A program made the position numbers and the translations under genes. A stretch of DNA of 64,000 nucleotides from Oscillospiraceae bacterium (GTDB lineage Bacteria; Bacillota; Clostridia; Oscillospirales; Oscillospiraceae): contig JAFQZN010000040.1 in the NCBI GenBank assembly GCA_017405865.1, positions 1-64,000 on the forward strand, in the 5' to 3' direction. Positions 57,389 through 64,000 of this stretch are shown here, piece after piece. Position 1 is the first letter of the stretch. Each line of letters opens with the position of its first letter. Below the pieces are notes generated by a model, which was given only the letters and a program-made list of their open reading frames with translations, was not told the DNA's origin and did not search any database.

Positions 57389-57995
57389 GATCAGTCCGGC
57401 GTTCATTGCATTTCTTTGCGCGTATTATTATTTCGATCCTGCAAGGACCTTCGTGCCGTTCTTGTTTTCCGTGACCGCGCATGAGGCAGGGCATTTGCTC
57501 CTGCTGGCGATTCTGCGCGCAAAGGTACATAAGCTGCGTCTGACCTTCAGCGGCGCAGTGCTTCTCACCGAGCCGCTGCGATACGGTCAGGAGATTGCCG
57601 CCGCTGCAGCGGGCCCTGCGGTCAACGCGCTGCTTTTGGTATTTTTTGCAAAAACGGAGCCGACGATGGCGTTCGTCAACCTGCTGCTGCTTTCATATAA
57701 TCTGCTCCCGTTTTACCCGCTTGACGGCGGACGTATTCTGCGGGCGGTGCTGCATATCCTGCTCTCCGCTTATGCCGCAGAGGTCACGGAGCGGATCATC
57801 TGCGGCGGATGCTGCTTGCTGCTGCTGTGCGCCGCGGTATGGCTGACCTGCGTATGGCATGCGGGACTGTGGCCGGTCATCGTGTGGGCGCTGCTGGCGG
57901 TAAGGATCGCGGGCACGGTCCTGCCGGAGAAAAGAATTTTTCTGCGGAAAGAGTTGACAAAACAAAACTCCCGTGCTAAAATTACAACGCTGTGA
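57357..57995 (+). CDS. M50 site-2-type intramembrane protease (SpoIVFB-like)
   Basis: 212 residues, about six membrane spans. Zinc motif HEAGH in TAHEAGHLLLLAIL and the second conserved motif LPFYPLDGGRILRAV with the third zinc ligand Asp. In spore formers SpoIVFB activates pro-sigma-K; other members release membrane-bound anti-sigma factors. Start GTG 57357 with GGAGG 6 nt upstream. The promoter of the next tRNA lies inside its last codons. Confidence 0.87.
   Translation: MRRCSALQALEISPAFIAFLCAYYYFDPARTFVPFLFSVTAHEAGHLLLLAILRAKVHKLRLTFSGAVLLTEPLRYGQEIAAAAAGPAVNALLLVFFAKTEPTMAFVNLLLLSYNLLPFYPLDGGRILRAVLHILLSAYAAEVTERIICGGCCLLLLCAAVWLTCVWHAGLWPVIVWALLAVRIAGTVLPEKRIFLRKELTKQNSRAKITTL
57954..57982 (+). 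promoter_or_regulatory. Promoter of the tRNA-Ser pair
   Basis: TTGACA (57954-57959), 17 nt, TAAAAT (57977-57982), embedded in the 3' end of the M50 protease gene. Confidence 0.82.
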
Positions 57996-57998
57996 TTC

Positions 57999-58087
57999 GG
58001 AGAGATGTCCGAGCGGTTTAAGGAGCCGGTCTTGAAAACCGGTGACGCAGCAATGCGCCGTGGGTTCGAATCCCACTCTCTCCGCCA
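57999..58087 (+). tRNA. tRNA-Ser(TGA)
   Basis: 89 nt with encoded CCA and the long variable arm of class II tRNAs (TGACGCAGCAATGCGCC region). Acceptor GGAGAGA/TCTCTCC, anticodon stem CCGGT/ACCGG with loop CTTGAAA and anticodon TGA. Confidence 0.97.
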
Positions 58088-58116
58088 CTCTTTCCTTTAT
58101 ATCGTTTCTTTTATTC

Positions 58117-58207
58117 GGAGTGATACCCAAGAGGCCGAAGGGGCTCCCCTGCTAAGGGAGTAGGCGTGTAAAAGCGCGCGAGAGTTCAAATCTCTCTCAC
58201 TCCGCCA
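58117..58207 (+). tRNA. tRNA-Ser(GCT)
   Basis: 91 nt with encoded CCA and long variable arm. Acceptor GGAGTGA/TCACTCC, anticodon stem CTCCC/GGGAG with loop CTGCTAA and anticodon GCT. Its 3' end (CAAATCTCTCTCACTCCGCC) is the sequence that recurs in the following repeat array. Confidence 0.97.
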
Positions 58208-58249
58208 CGAAAAAAGCACCGTCTTCTGACGGTGCTTTTTCGTGGCGGA
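58201..58249 (+). terminator. tRNA-Ser terminator within a palindrome that includes the tRNA end
   Basis: AAAAAGCACCGTC with GACGGTGCTTTTT is the terminator. As at tRNA-Arg, pairing extends outward into the tRNA: TCCGCCACG (58201-58209) mirrors CGTGGCGGA (58241-58249). One extra A is the only imperfection. Beyond it GAGAGAGATTTGAA (58258-58271) is a further inverted copy of the tRNA T-arm region. Confidence 0.85.
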
Positions 58250-58250
58250 A

Positions 58251-58590
58251 AACAAGGGAGAGAGATTTGAAGATATAAATGCGACATGCCGGTGGCATGT
58301 CGCCGACCAGTGCGAACACTGGTCGATCCTTTATCTGCGCGAAGCGCAGATGCAAGCAAATCTCTCTCACAAGGCAGTGATATTTTACACAGCACAGGAG
58401 GGGAGCACCGTCCGACCAGTGCGAATACTGGTCGATCCTTTATCTGCGCGAAGCGCAGATGCAAACAAATCTCTCTCACAGGGCAGTCGGAAACGGTATT
58501 ACGTCAGATAGAGGAGCCAATAATAACGAACACTGGTCGATCCTTTATCTGCGCGAAGTGCAGATGCAAACAAATCTCTCTCACTCCGCC
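58251..58590. repeat. Array of tRNA-Ser 3'-end fragments joined to a two-hairpin unit
   Basis: Three units lie at 58303-58370, 58414-58479 and 58527-58590. Each has a hairpin GACCAGTGCGAACACTGGTC (first half lost in unit 3), the linker GATCCTTT, a second hairpin ATCTGCGCGAAGCGCAGAT, and then CAAATCTCTCTCAC, which is the 3' part of tRNA-Ser(GCT). The third unit continues through TCCGCC, restoring the tRNA end except CA. An additional hairpin (58282-58300, GACATGCC/GGCATGTC) precedes unit 1. Units are separated by unrelated 43-47 bp. The whole 380-bp block is bounded by tRNA-Ser ends, like an attachment-site duplication. No coding sequence supported. Confidence 0.8.
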
Positions 58591-58712
58591 AAATCAAGAA
58601 TCCTGATGCCGATCGGCTGTGGCTTTCCGCAATCGACGGAATAATTCTTGCGAAATCGAACAATTCTGAATATAATCCTGTACAGTACAGTTTATTGAAG
58701 GGGAGTACGCCA

Positions 58713-59432
58713 GTGTTTTATTTTCTTCTGCCTGCGCTTGCAAGCTACAATTTTGTCCTGATCCTCGCCGCAGTCGTGCCAGCGGCGCTGCTGATGATCA
58801 AAGCCTATCGTTCGGATCGGCTGGAAAAGGAGCCTACGGGGCTGCTCTGGCAGCTGGCGAAGGCGGGGGTCCTGTCGTCCCTGATCGCACTCGTCGCGGA
58901 GCGCGTCCTGTGCTGGCTGCTTGACCTTGCCCTGCCGCAGGAGCTTGCGCTCTATAACGTCATCCTCTATTTCGGTATCGTTGCGTTCTCGGAGGAAGGC
59001 GCAAAATACTTTATGCTCAAGCGCAGCACGTGGCGAACCCCGGCGTTCAACTGCCAGTATGACGGCGTTGTTTATGCGGTGTTCGTGTCGCTCGGCTTTG
59101 CGCTCTGGGAGAACATCAGCTACGTCATGGCGTACGGCGTTTCGACAGCGATCGTTCGCGCCGTGACGGCAATCCCCGGGCATGCCTGCTTCGGCGTGTT
59201 TATGGGCGTGTTCTACGGCGCCGCCAAAAAACACGATAACCGCAAAAATCAAAGCGCATCAAAGGCGTTCCGTGTGCTTTCCGTCCTGATTCCCGCGATC
59301 GGCCACGGCGCATACGACTACATTGCGAGCGTCGAGCAAAGTACGTGGTACTTTGTTATCTTTATCGCTGTGCTGTTTGCTGTGTCGTATTATCTCGTCC
59401 ACAGAACGGCGAGAAGGGATCAGTATATCTGA
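58713..59432 (+). CDS. PrsW-family intramembrane metalloprotease
   Basis: 239 residues, about eight membrane spans. Family motifs: IVAFSEEGAKYFML (EE-x-x-K), DGVVYAVFVSLGFALWENISYV (with E-N), AIPGHACFGVFMG and GHGAYDYI (H-G-x-x-D). PrsW makes the first cut in the anti-sigma factor RsiW in Bacillus. GTG 58713 is preferred because GAAGGGGAG lies 7 nt upstream; a TTG at 58695 is inside that site. A possible target is the RsiW-like protein encoded at 2304-3215 (inference). Confidence 0.9.
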   Translation: MFYFLLPALASYNFVLILAAVVPAALLMIKAYRSDRLEKEPTGLLWQLAKAGVLSSLIALVAERVLCWLLDLALPQELALYNVILYFGIVAFSEEGAKYFMLKRSTWRTPAFNCQYDGVVYAVFVSLGFALWENISYVMAYGVSTAIVRAVTAIPGHACFGVFMGVFYGAAKKHDNRKNQSASKAFRVLSVLIPAIGHGAYDYIASVEQSTWYFVIFIAVLFAVSYYLVHRTARRDQYI

Positions 59433-59444
59433 TCCCTTTTCGCG

Positions 59445-59732
59445 CTACGCTCTGAAATTGTACCCGCAGTTATGGCAATAGTACAGCTGCCGTTTGCCGG
59501 AAAACCATTTCTTGCAATGCCAGACGTAGCCCTTGTTCCGCGCAGATGCAATGATCGCCATGTACCAGTCGAAGCAGAGGAAGATCACAATTCCGATGCA
59601 GTATTTGACAATCCGCCAAAGGACGAAGCCGATTCCGAATAGGATAAACCAGAAGCAGCCGTGTTTGCTCTGCTCCAGGCTCAACTGCACATGCGGACTG
59701 CCGCAGCGCGGGCATTTTCTGTACATTCGCAT
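59445..59732 (-). CDS. Small membrane protein with two zinc-ribbon halves
   Basis: 95 residues. N-terminal CPRCGSPHVQ and C-terminal YYCHNCGYNFRA supply two CxxC pairs, which probably come together as one zinc ribbon around a central hydrophobic segment (about 25-60, two spans, FWFILFGIGFVLWRIVKYCIG...). ATG 59732 chosen because the longer frame has no ribosome-binding site. Unknown function. Confidence 0.75.
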   Translation of the reverse strand: MRMYRKCPRCGSPHVQLSLEQSKHGCFWFILFGIGFVLWRIVKYCIGIVIFLCFDWYMAIIASARNKGYVWHCKKWFSGKRQLYYCHNCGYNFRA

Positions 59733-59859
59733 GATCCCTGCCTTTCTGGAAAGTGTTCTTCCTATTATCCTTATCACATTCTCCGCAGATTTGCAAGATT
59801 TTTCGAGAAGATAATCAGACGGCGTCTGCGGTAGGGGAGTTTAATTTTTGTATTTTACC

Positions 59860-59888
59860 TTGACAATCAATATATTATGATGTATGAT
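59860..59888 (+). promoter_or_regulatory. Promoter of the DUF4190-like gene
   Basis: TTGACA (59860-59865), 17 nt, TATGAT (59883-59888), about 65 nt before the ATG. Confidence 0.85.
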
Positions 59889-59955
59889 ATGAATAAGATG
59901 TTATAAGCCTACATATTGTGGTTTTGGCATCAAACATAAGAGAGGAGGTAAAAAT

Positions 59956-60321
59956 ATGGAAAAGAAGACGAATGTACCTGCGATCATTGCACTGGTTGCC
60001 GGTATCCTGGCTGTTATCATCGGCATCATTGGCTGGACTTCCGCTTATGTCTTCGTCGTCGTGATCGGCATCGTTCTCGGCATCCTCGGCATTATCTGCG
60101 GCGCTGTCGGCATGAAGAAGGCAAAGGAGCTCGGCTCCGGTAAGGGTCTGGCTGTTGCGGGTCTGGTTTGCGGCATCGTCGGCACCGTTTTCACCCTCAT
60201 CGCTCTGCCGTGCGCATGCGCTGCAGAGGAGGTCCGCAAGGCGGTTGAGAGCGGTCAGCTTGGCGACGTCGATTGGGACGCTCTGAACGACGCTCTGAAC
60301 GATCTTGCTAACGCCGGCTAA
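59956..60321 (+). CDS. Small DUF4190-like membrane protein
   Basis: 121 residues. Three hydrophobic segments (about 9-26, 30-50, 66-88) with the Gly-rich pattern ILGIICGAVGMKKAKELGSGKGLAVAGLVCGIVGTV typical of DUF4190-type proteins (landmark), then a short acidic helical tail with the repeated DALNDALNDL. Function unknown. AGAGGAGGT precedes the ATG; own promoter and terminator. Confidence 0.82.
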   Translation: MEKKTNVPAIIALVAGILAVIIGIIGWTSAYVFVVVIGIVLGILGIICGAVGMKKAKELGSGKGLAVAGLVCGIVGTVFTLIALPCACAAEEVRKAVESGQLGDVDWDALNDALNDLANAG

Positions 60322-60342
60322 TTCCTTATGATTCGCACGTTA

Positions 60343-60374
60343 AGCAGACATAAGCGTTGCTTATGTCTGCTTTT
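60343..60374 (+). terminator. Terminator
   Basis: AGCAGACATAAGC (60343-60355) pairs perfectly with GCTTATGTCTGCT (60359-60371), followed by TTTT. Confidence 0.88.
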
Positions 60375-60403
60375 CTGTCAAACTGTTTGAAAGAGGAGAT
60401 AGT

Positions 60404-61207
60404 ATGATACCTCCCATCACGATCTTCGGCCGCGAGCTGTACCCTTATACGCTCACGGCGCTCGTCGGCATCCTCGTGACGCTTTTGTTCGCCTATATCA
60501 CGGCAAAGAAGCGGGGTCTCGACGAAATTACCATGCTCTTTACCATGCTGTTTGCCACGGCGGGCGCTTTTCTCGGCGGGCATATCCTGTACGCTCTGAC
60601 GAACATCAGGGAGCTTATCGTAATTTTTCAGCATCTGGACGCGTTTGGGAGCCTCGGCAGCTTCCTGAAATTTATCTATCCGTATTTCAGCGGCGCCGTG
60701 TTTTACGGCGGCCTGATCGTCGGCATACTGTTCGCGTGGCTGTACCTGCGAAAGACGAAACAGCCGATCGGCGGCTATACGGACGTCGGCGCGATCTGCA
60801 TTCCGCTCTTCCACGGCTTCGGACGCATCGGCTGCTTTCTGTCCGGCTGCTGCTTCGGCATCGAGAGCACGTGCGGCTTCGTCATGCACCACTCGATCAT
60901 GGAGGAGGCCAACGGAGTACGCCGTTTTCCCGTGCAGCTGTGCGAAGCGGTGTTCAATTTTGCGCTTGCCCTCGTTCTGTACGTGCTTCTGAAGAAAAAA
61001 AAGCTGCAGGGCAGGCTGCTGAACGTCTATCTCTACGCCTATCCGGTCTTCCGCTTTTTGATCGAATTCCTGCGCGGGGACGCGTATCGCGGTATCTGGT
61101 ACGGTTTGTCAACGTCGCAATGGCTCTCTCTGCTGCTGATCGTATGCAATACGGTATTTCTGCTGGCGTCCCGCCGAAAGAAGCCGGAAGAAAGAAAAAC
61201 GACCTGA
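60404..61207 (+). CDS. lgt: Prolipoprotein diacylglyceryl transferase
   Basis: 267 residues, about seven membrane spans. Attaches diacylglycerol to the lipobox Cys of prolipoproteins. Family landmarks: SGAVFYGGLIVGILFAW, HGFGRIGCFLSGCCFG (the Lgt signature with the essential Arg), RRFPVQLCEAVFN, and a C-terminal VFRFLIEFLRGD. It is slightly diverged (FLSGCC where many have FINGCC-like). At least six lipoprotein substrates are encoded in this window. Confidence 0.93.
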   Translation: MIPPITIFGRELYPYTLTALVGILVTLLFAYITAKKRGLDEITMLFTMLFATAGAFLGGHILYALTNIRELIVIFQHLDAFGSLGSFLKFIYPYFSGAVFYGGLIVGILFAWLYLRKTKQPIGGYTDVGAICIPLFHGFGRIGCFLSGCCFGIESTCGFVMHHSIMEEANGVRRFPVQLCEAVFNFALALVLYVLLKKKKLQGRLLNVYLYAYPVFRFLIEFLRGDAYRGIWYGLSTSQWLSLLLIVCNTVFLLASRRKKPEERKTT

Positions 61208-61230
61208 ACTTGCGCGTTCAGGTCGTTTTT
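61195..61230. terminator. Bidirectional terminator between lgt and a lipoprotein gene
   Basis: ACGACCTGAAC (61199-61209) pairs perfectly with GTTCAGGTCGT (61216-61226), AAAAA before and TTTTT after; it overlaps the lgt stop codon. Confidence 0.9.
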
Positions 61231-61239
61231 CTATGTGCT

Positions 61240-61914
61240 TCAGAAGCTGTTCAGAAGTGCCGTCCTGCTTTCCTCACTCTGTGTGGAGACGTAGACGACG
61301 CCGATAAAACCGTCGCGCTGCAGGAAAATCTGTGCGGTATAGAAGGTCATGCCGCTGGCAGCAACGGTCAGATAGAAGCAGGGGTGTTCCTCACCGCCGA
61401 AACGTGCCGTGCCGATTTCGTCGGAGACGACGTCGTAATCCGCGCCTGCATAGTCCCGGGCGCTGGCGTCCTTGGTCGCTACCGCGTACTCGGCCTCCGT
61501 CATGTCCTTTCCGTACTGGACGGCGGGGATCGCTACGGTGAAGCCGAGCGTTTCCAGCTCGCTGCGGGCATACATATCGTAGACAAATCCAACGCGCTTC
61601 AGCGTTTCGGATGCCGTTTCGCCGTTAGCTGCTCCGTTGATGCTCGCGAGCTGCTGCGACGTATAAAACGTCCATTTTCCGTCCCGCATATATTTGACGT
61701 TGAAGAAGGCGTTCGTGTAGCTTTCCTCGTCAAAGATGCCGAACAGGTCTTCCGGGATCTCTCCGTCATAGGAGGCCGCAGGCGTTTTCTCCGAAGCGCC
61801 TGTTGCGCCGGGCTGCTCCGACGGGTCGCCCGGCTCGGACGTCTCGCTCTTTTCACATGCGAAAAGCGGGAGCAGGAGCGCAAATAACAAAAGGATCGTA
61901 ATCGCTTTTTTCAT
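61240..61914 (-). CDS. Lipoprotein of unknown function
   Basis: 224 residues. Lipobox LPLFAC with Cys20, a short Ser/Glu/Pro/Gly linker, and a soluble domain of about 170 residues (YGKDMTEAEYAVATKDASARDYAG, HPCFYLTVAASGMTFYTAQIFLQRDGFIGVVYVST) that looks like the DUF-type lipoproteins measuring a fold with paired antiparallel strands; no named family. Ten nt downstream of pepT. Confidence 0.78.
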   Translation of the reverse strand: MKKAITILLLFALLLPLFACEKSETSEPGDPSEQPGATGASEKTPAASYDGEIPEDLFGIFDEESYTNAFFNVKYMRDGKWTFYTSQQLASINGAANGETASETLKRVGFVYDMYARSELETLGFTVAIPAVQYGKDMTEAEYAVATKDASARDYAGADYDVVSDEIGTARFGGEEHPCFYLTVAASGMTFYTAQIFLQRDGFIGVVYVSTQSEESRTALLNSF

Positions 61915-61924
61915 AGCCGTTTCC

Positions 61925-63127
61925 TCACTTTGCTGCGTTGATCAGGATGTTCTTGATCGTGCGAACGGCCGCCTCCATATCCTCCACGGGGATATACTCA
62001 AAGCGCCCGTGGAAATTATCGCCGCCGGTAAAAATGTTCGGGCAGGGAAGGCCCTCGTAGGACAGGCGCGCGCCGTCGGTGCCGCCGCGAATCGGAACGA
62101 TCAGCGGCTTCACGCCCGCCTGCTCCATTGCCCGAACCGCCTCATCGACGACGTGCATATGCGGACGGATTTTCTCTGCCATATTATAGTAGCTGTCCTT
62201 GAGCGACAGCTCCACTCGACCCTCGCCGTAGCGCTCGTTCAGGAAGGCGGCGGCCTTGCGGAAGACGTCCTTTCTGCGCTCGAATTTCTCGCGGTCGTGG
62301 TCGCGGATGATATATTTGAGAACGGAACGCTCCTCATCGCCCTGCATTTCGCACAGATGCGCGAAGCCCTCGTATTTCTCGGTGCAGTCGGGACGCTCGT
62401 GAACGGGCAAGAGGGCGTTGAACTCCATGGCGATCAGCTGTGAATTGATCATACAGTTCTTCGCCGTGCCGGGATGTACGTTGCGCCCGTGGAAGGTGAC
62501 GACTGCAGAGGCGGCGTTGAAATTCTCGTATTCCATCTCGCCGACCAGACCGCCGTCGATCGTGTAGGCGTACTGCGCGCCAAAGTCCTTGAGATTGAAG
62601 CGATCGGCGCCTCTGCCGATCTCCTCGTCGGGCGTGAAGCCGATGCGGATCGTGGCATGCGGCGTTCCTTCGGCCATCAGCTCCTCGGCCGCCGTCAGGA
62701 TCTCCGCGATGCCCGCCTTGTCGTCCGCGCCGAGCAGGGTCGTGCCGTCCGTGACAATCAGGTGCTTGCCGATATGCTGCTCCAGACGGGGAAACTCCTT
62801 CGGGGAAAGCACCGTATTCTCATTCAACGCAATATCGCCGCCGTGGTATTCCACGATCCGCGCTTTGACGTTCTCGCCGGAGCAGTCCGGCGAGGTATCC
62901 ACGTGCGCGATCATGCCGATCGTCGGGGCGTGCTCCGCGCCCTTGACCGTGCCGTATACGTAGCCGTCGTCGTCCATATAGGCGTCCGCAATGCCCATCG
63001 CCTTCATTTCCTCCACCAGCGCGGCGCTCAACGCCTTCTGCTTCATCGTGGAAGGACACGTTTCCGAGTTTTCGTCGGACTTCGTGTCAAAGCGCACGTA
63101 TTTCAATAATCGTTCCGCTACAGTCAT
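61925..63127 (-). CDS. pepT: Peptidase T (tripeptidase)
   Basis: 400 residues, M20B family; releases the N-terminal residue of tripeptides. Metal-site motifs: GMIAHVDTSPDCSG (His, Asp), TTLLGADDKAGIAEI (bridging Asp), FTPDEEIGRGADRF (catalytic Glu-Glu), TIDGG, and GGTDGARLSYEGLPCPNIFTGG near the end with NFHGRFEYIP carrying the last metal His. Length as usual (about 405). Ribosome-binding site AAGGAGG. Confidence 0.96.
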   Translation of the reverse strand: MTVAERLLKYVRFDTKSDENSETCPSTMKQKALSAALVEEMKAMGIADAYMDDDGYVYGTVKGAEHAPTIGMIAHVDTSPDCSGENVKARIVEYHGGDIALNENTVLSPKEFPRLEQHIGKHLIVTDGTTLLGADDKAGIAEILTAAEELMAEGTPHATIRIGFTPDEEIGRGADRFNLKDFGAQYAYTIDGGLVGEMEYENFNAASAVVTFHGRNVHPGTAKNCMINSQLIAMEFNALLPVHERPDCTEKYEGFAHLCEMQGDEERSVLKYIIRDHDREKFERRKDVFRKAAAFLNERYGEGRVELSLKDSYYNMAEKIRPHMHVVDEAVRAMEQAGVKPLIVPIRGGTDGARLSYEGLPCPNIFTGGDNFHGRFEYIPVEDMEAAVRTIKNILINAAK

Positions 63128-63145
63128 ATCTTACCTCCTTGAGAA

Positions 63146-63170
63146 ATTGCCCCGCAGACAGCGGGGCAAT
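63146..63170 (-). terminator. Hairpin between ackA and pepT
   Basis: ATTGCCCCGC (63146-63155) pairs perfectly with GCGGGGCAAT (63161-63170). The T-run after it on the minus strand is short, so it may only attenuate readthrough from ackA into pepT. Confidence 0.55.
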
Positions 63171-63176
63171 CTGATT

Positions 63177-64000
63177 TTACTTTCTGCACAGCTCGGCAGT
63201 ATCCTGCGCGATCATCAGCTCTTCGTTGGTCGGAATGACCCAGACCGTCACCTTGGAGTCGGGCGTGGAGATGACGCACTCTTCGCCGCGGGACTTGTTC
63301 TTTTCAGGATCGATCTTGATGCCGAGGAATTCCAGACCCTCGCAGATCTGCGCACGCATCTTGCCGTCGTTCTCGCCGACGCCTGCTGTGAAAACAAGGC
63401 AGTCGAGGCCGCCGAGCGCGGCTGCGTAAGCGCCGACGTACTTTCTGACGCCGTAGGCGAACATGTCGCGGGCGAGGGCGCAATTCTCGTTGCCCTGCTT
63501 GGCGCCGTTTTCCAGATCGCGGAAGTCGGAGGAGACGCCGGAAACGGCGAGCATGCCGGACTTCTTGTTCAGCATGTTCAGGCATTCCGACGGGGTCATG
63601 CCGTATTTGTTGCAAATGAATTCGACAATGCAGGGGTCAATGTCGCCGGAGCGGGTGCCCATGGGAACGCCTGCCAGCGGGCTCAAGCCCATGGAGGTGT
63701 CCTGACACTTGCCGTTTGCGACTGCGCTCAGGGAAGAGCCGTTGCCCAGATGGGCGACGATGACCTTCAGCTCGCTTGCGGGCTTGCCCATCAGCTCGAT
63801 GGCGCGCTTGGAAACGAAGCGGTGCGACGTTCCGTGGAAGCCGTAGCGGCGGATATGGTCTTCTTCGTAGTACTTTGTGGGGATCGCATAGCGGTACGCC
63901 TTCGGGGGCATGGTCATATGGAAGGCAGTGTCGAAAACGGCTACCTGCTTCTTGCCGGGCATGGCGTTCTCGCAGGCGATAATGCCCTTGAGATTTGCGG
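63177..64000 (-). CDS. ackA: Acetate kinase, C-terminal part (5' end outside window)
   Basis: About 274 C-terminal residues are present; the frame runs off the right edge. Interconverts acetyl phosphate plus ADP with acetate plus ATP. Landmarks: [82 protein letters not shown] and [18 protein letters not shown] (landmark segments of the ASKHA fold). Indicates acetogenic fermentation. Confidence 0.97.
   Translation of the reverse strand, partial: [273 protein letters not shown]

Noticed and set aside
58303..58590. Possible CRISPR array
   Set aside because: Only three units of uneven length and spacing, each containing two perfect hairpins and a tRNA 3' end, and no cas genes nearby.

Overview
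The window reads as chromosome of an anaerobic, Gram-positive Clostridia, most likely an Oscillospiraceae/Ruminococcaceae-type gut bacterium. This is inferred from the gene set: a T-box in front of tyrS, OLE RNA with oapA in a dxs-tlyA-nadK-argR-recN operon, a Dlt operon, S-layer-homology proteins, acetate kinase, anaerobic amino-acid/ureide catabolism genes and a moderately high G+C content with TTG/GTG starts. No rRNA, CRISPR array or intact prophage is visible.

Layout. 1-4.8 kb: the end of tuf, then (minus strand) dus, an ECF sigma factor, its zinc-finger anti-sigma factor and an M23 peptidase. 4.8-5.7 kb: gene-free, packed with short inverted repeats. 5.7-8.3 kb: an ArsR-controlled Zn/Cd exporter. 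8.4-15.3 kb: one long transcript beginning with an approximately 620-nt OLE RNA, followed by oapA, dxs, tlyA, nadK, argR and recN. 15.3-17.3 kb: T-box, tyrS and an acetyltransferase. 17.3-26.7 kb (minus): a small membrane protein, a dihydropyrimidinase/hydantoinase, an SLH-NlpC/P60 wall hydrolase behind an exonuclease III gene, an EF-G paralogue, a P-type-ATPase-like protein that has lost its catalytic motifs, and an rRNA methyltransferase. 26.8-34.9 kb: ftsH, a Cys-rich unknown, and wecG/tagA-tmk-DJ-1-mltG-trhP, then tRNA-Arg. 35.3-42.5 kb: carbamate kinase, a YgeW-type carbamoyltransferase and a YgeY-type M20 peptidase, divergent from two fold-type II PLP enzymes; this looks like a ureido/diamino-acid catabolic module.

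42.6-56.7 kb (minus) is the most unusual part: about 16 tightly packed genes behind one near-consensus promoter. It combines dltA-dltB-dltC-dltD with a DltX placed at the 3' end, a second MBOAT plus DHHW/AlgJ-type acyl-transfer pair, three transglutaminase-like cysteine enzymes (one with SLH repeats), a C39-like peptidase, a single-pass protein and four small paralogous lipoproteins. DltX and the second MBOAT both end in an F-x-Y-x-x-F motif, so both probably use the same tyrosine-relay step in acyl transfer across the membrane. The lipoproteins need Lgt, which is encoded at 60.4 kb, and a PrsW-like protease at 58.7 kb is a plausible partner for the sigma/anti-sigma pair at 2-4 kb (inference).

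56.9-64 kb: tRNA-Pro, an M50 protease, two tRNA-Ser genes followed by a peculiar array of tRNA 3'-end fragments, PrsW, small membrane proteins, lgt, a lipoprotein, pepT and the 3' part of ackA.

Three repeat phenomena stand out. First, a 256-312 bp element sits inside the terminators of tuf and ftsH, flanked each time by a duplicated terminator. Second, a dispersed short palindromic family has ends resembling GTCATTGCGAG and GGCAATCTGT. Third, copies of tRNA 3' ends are found next to tRNA-Arg and tRNA-Ser.
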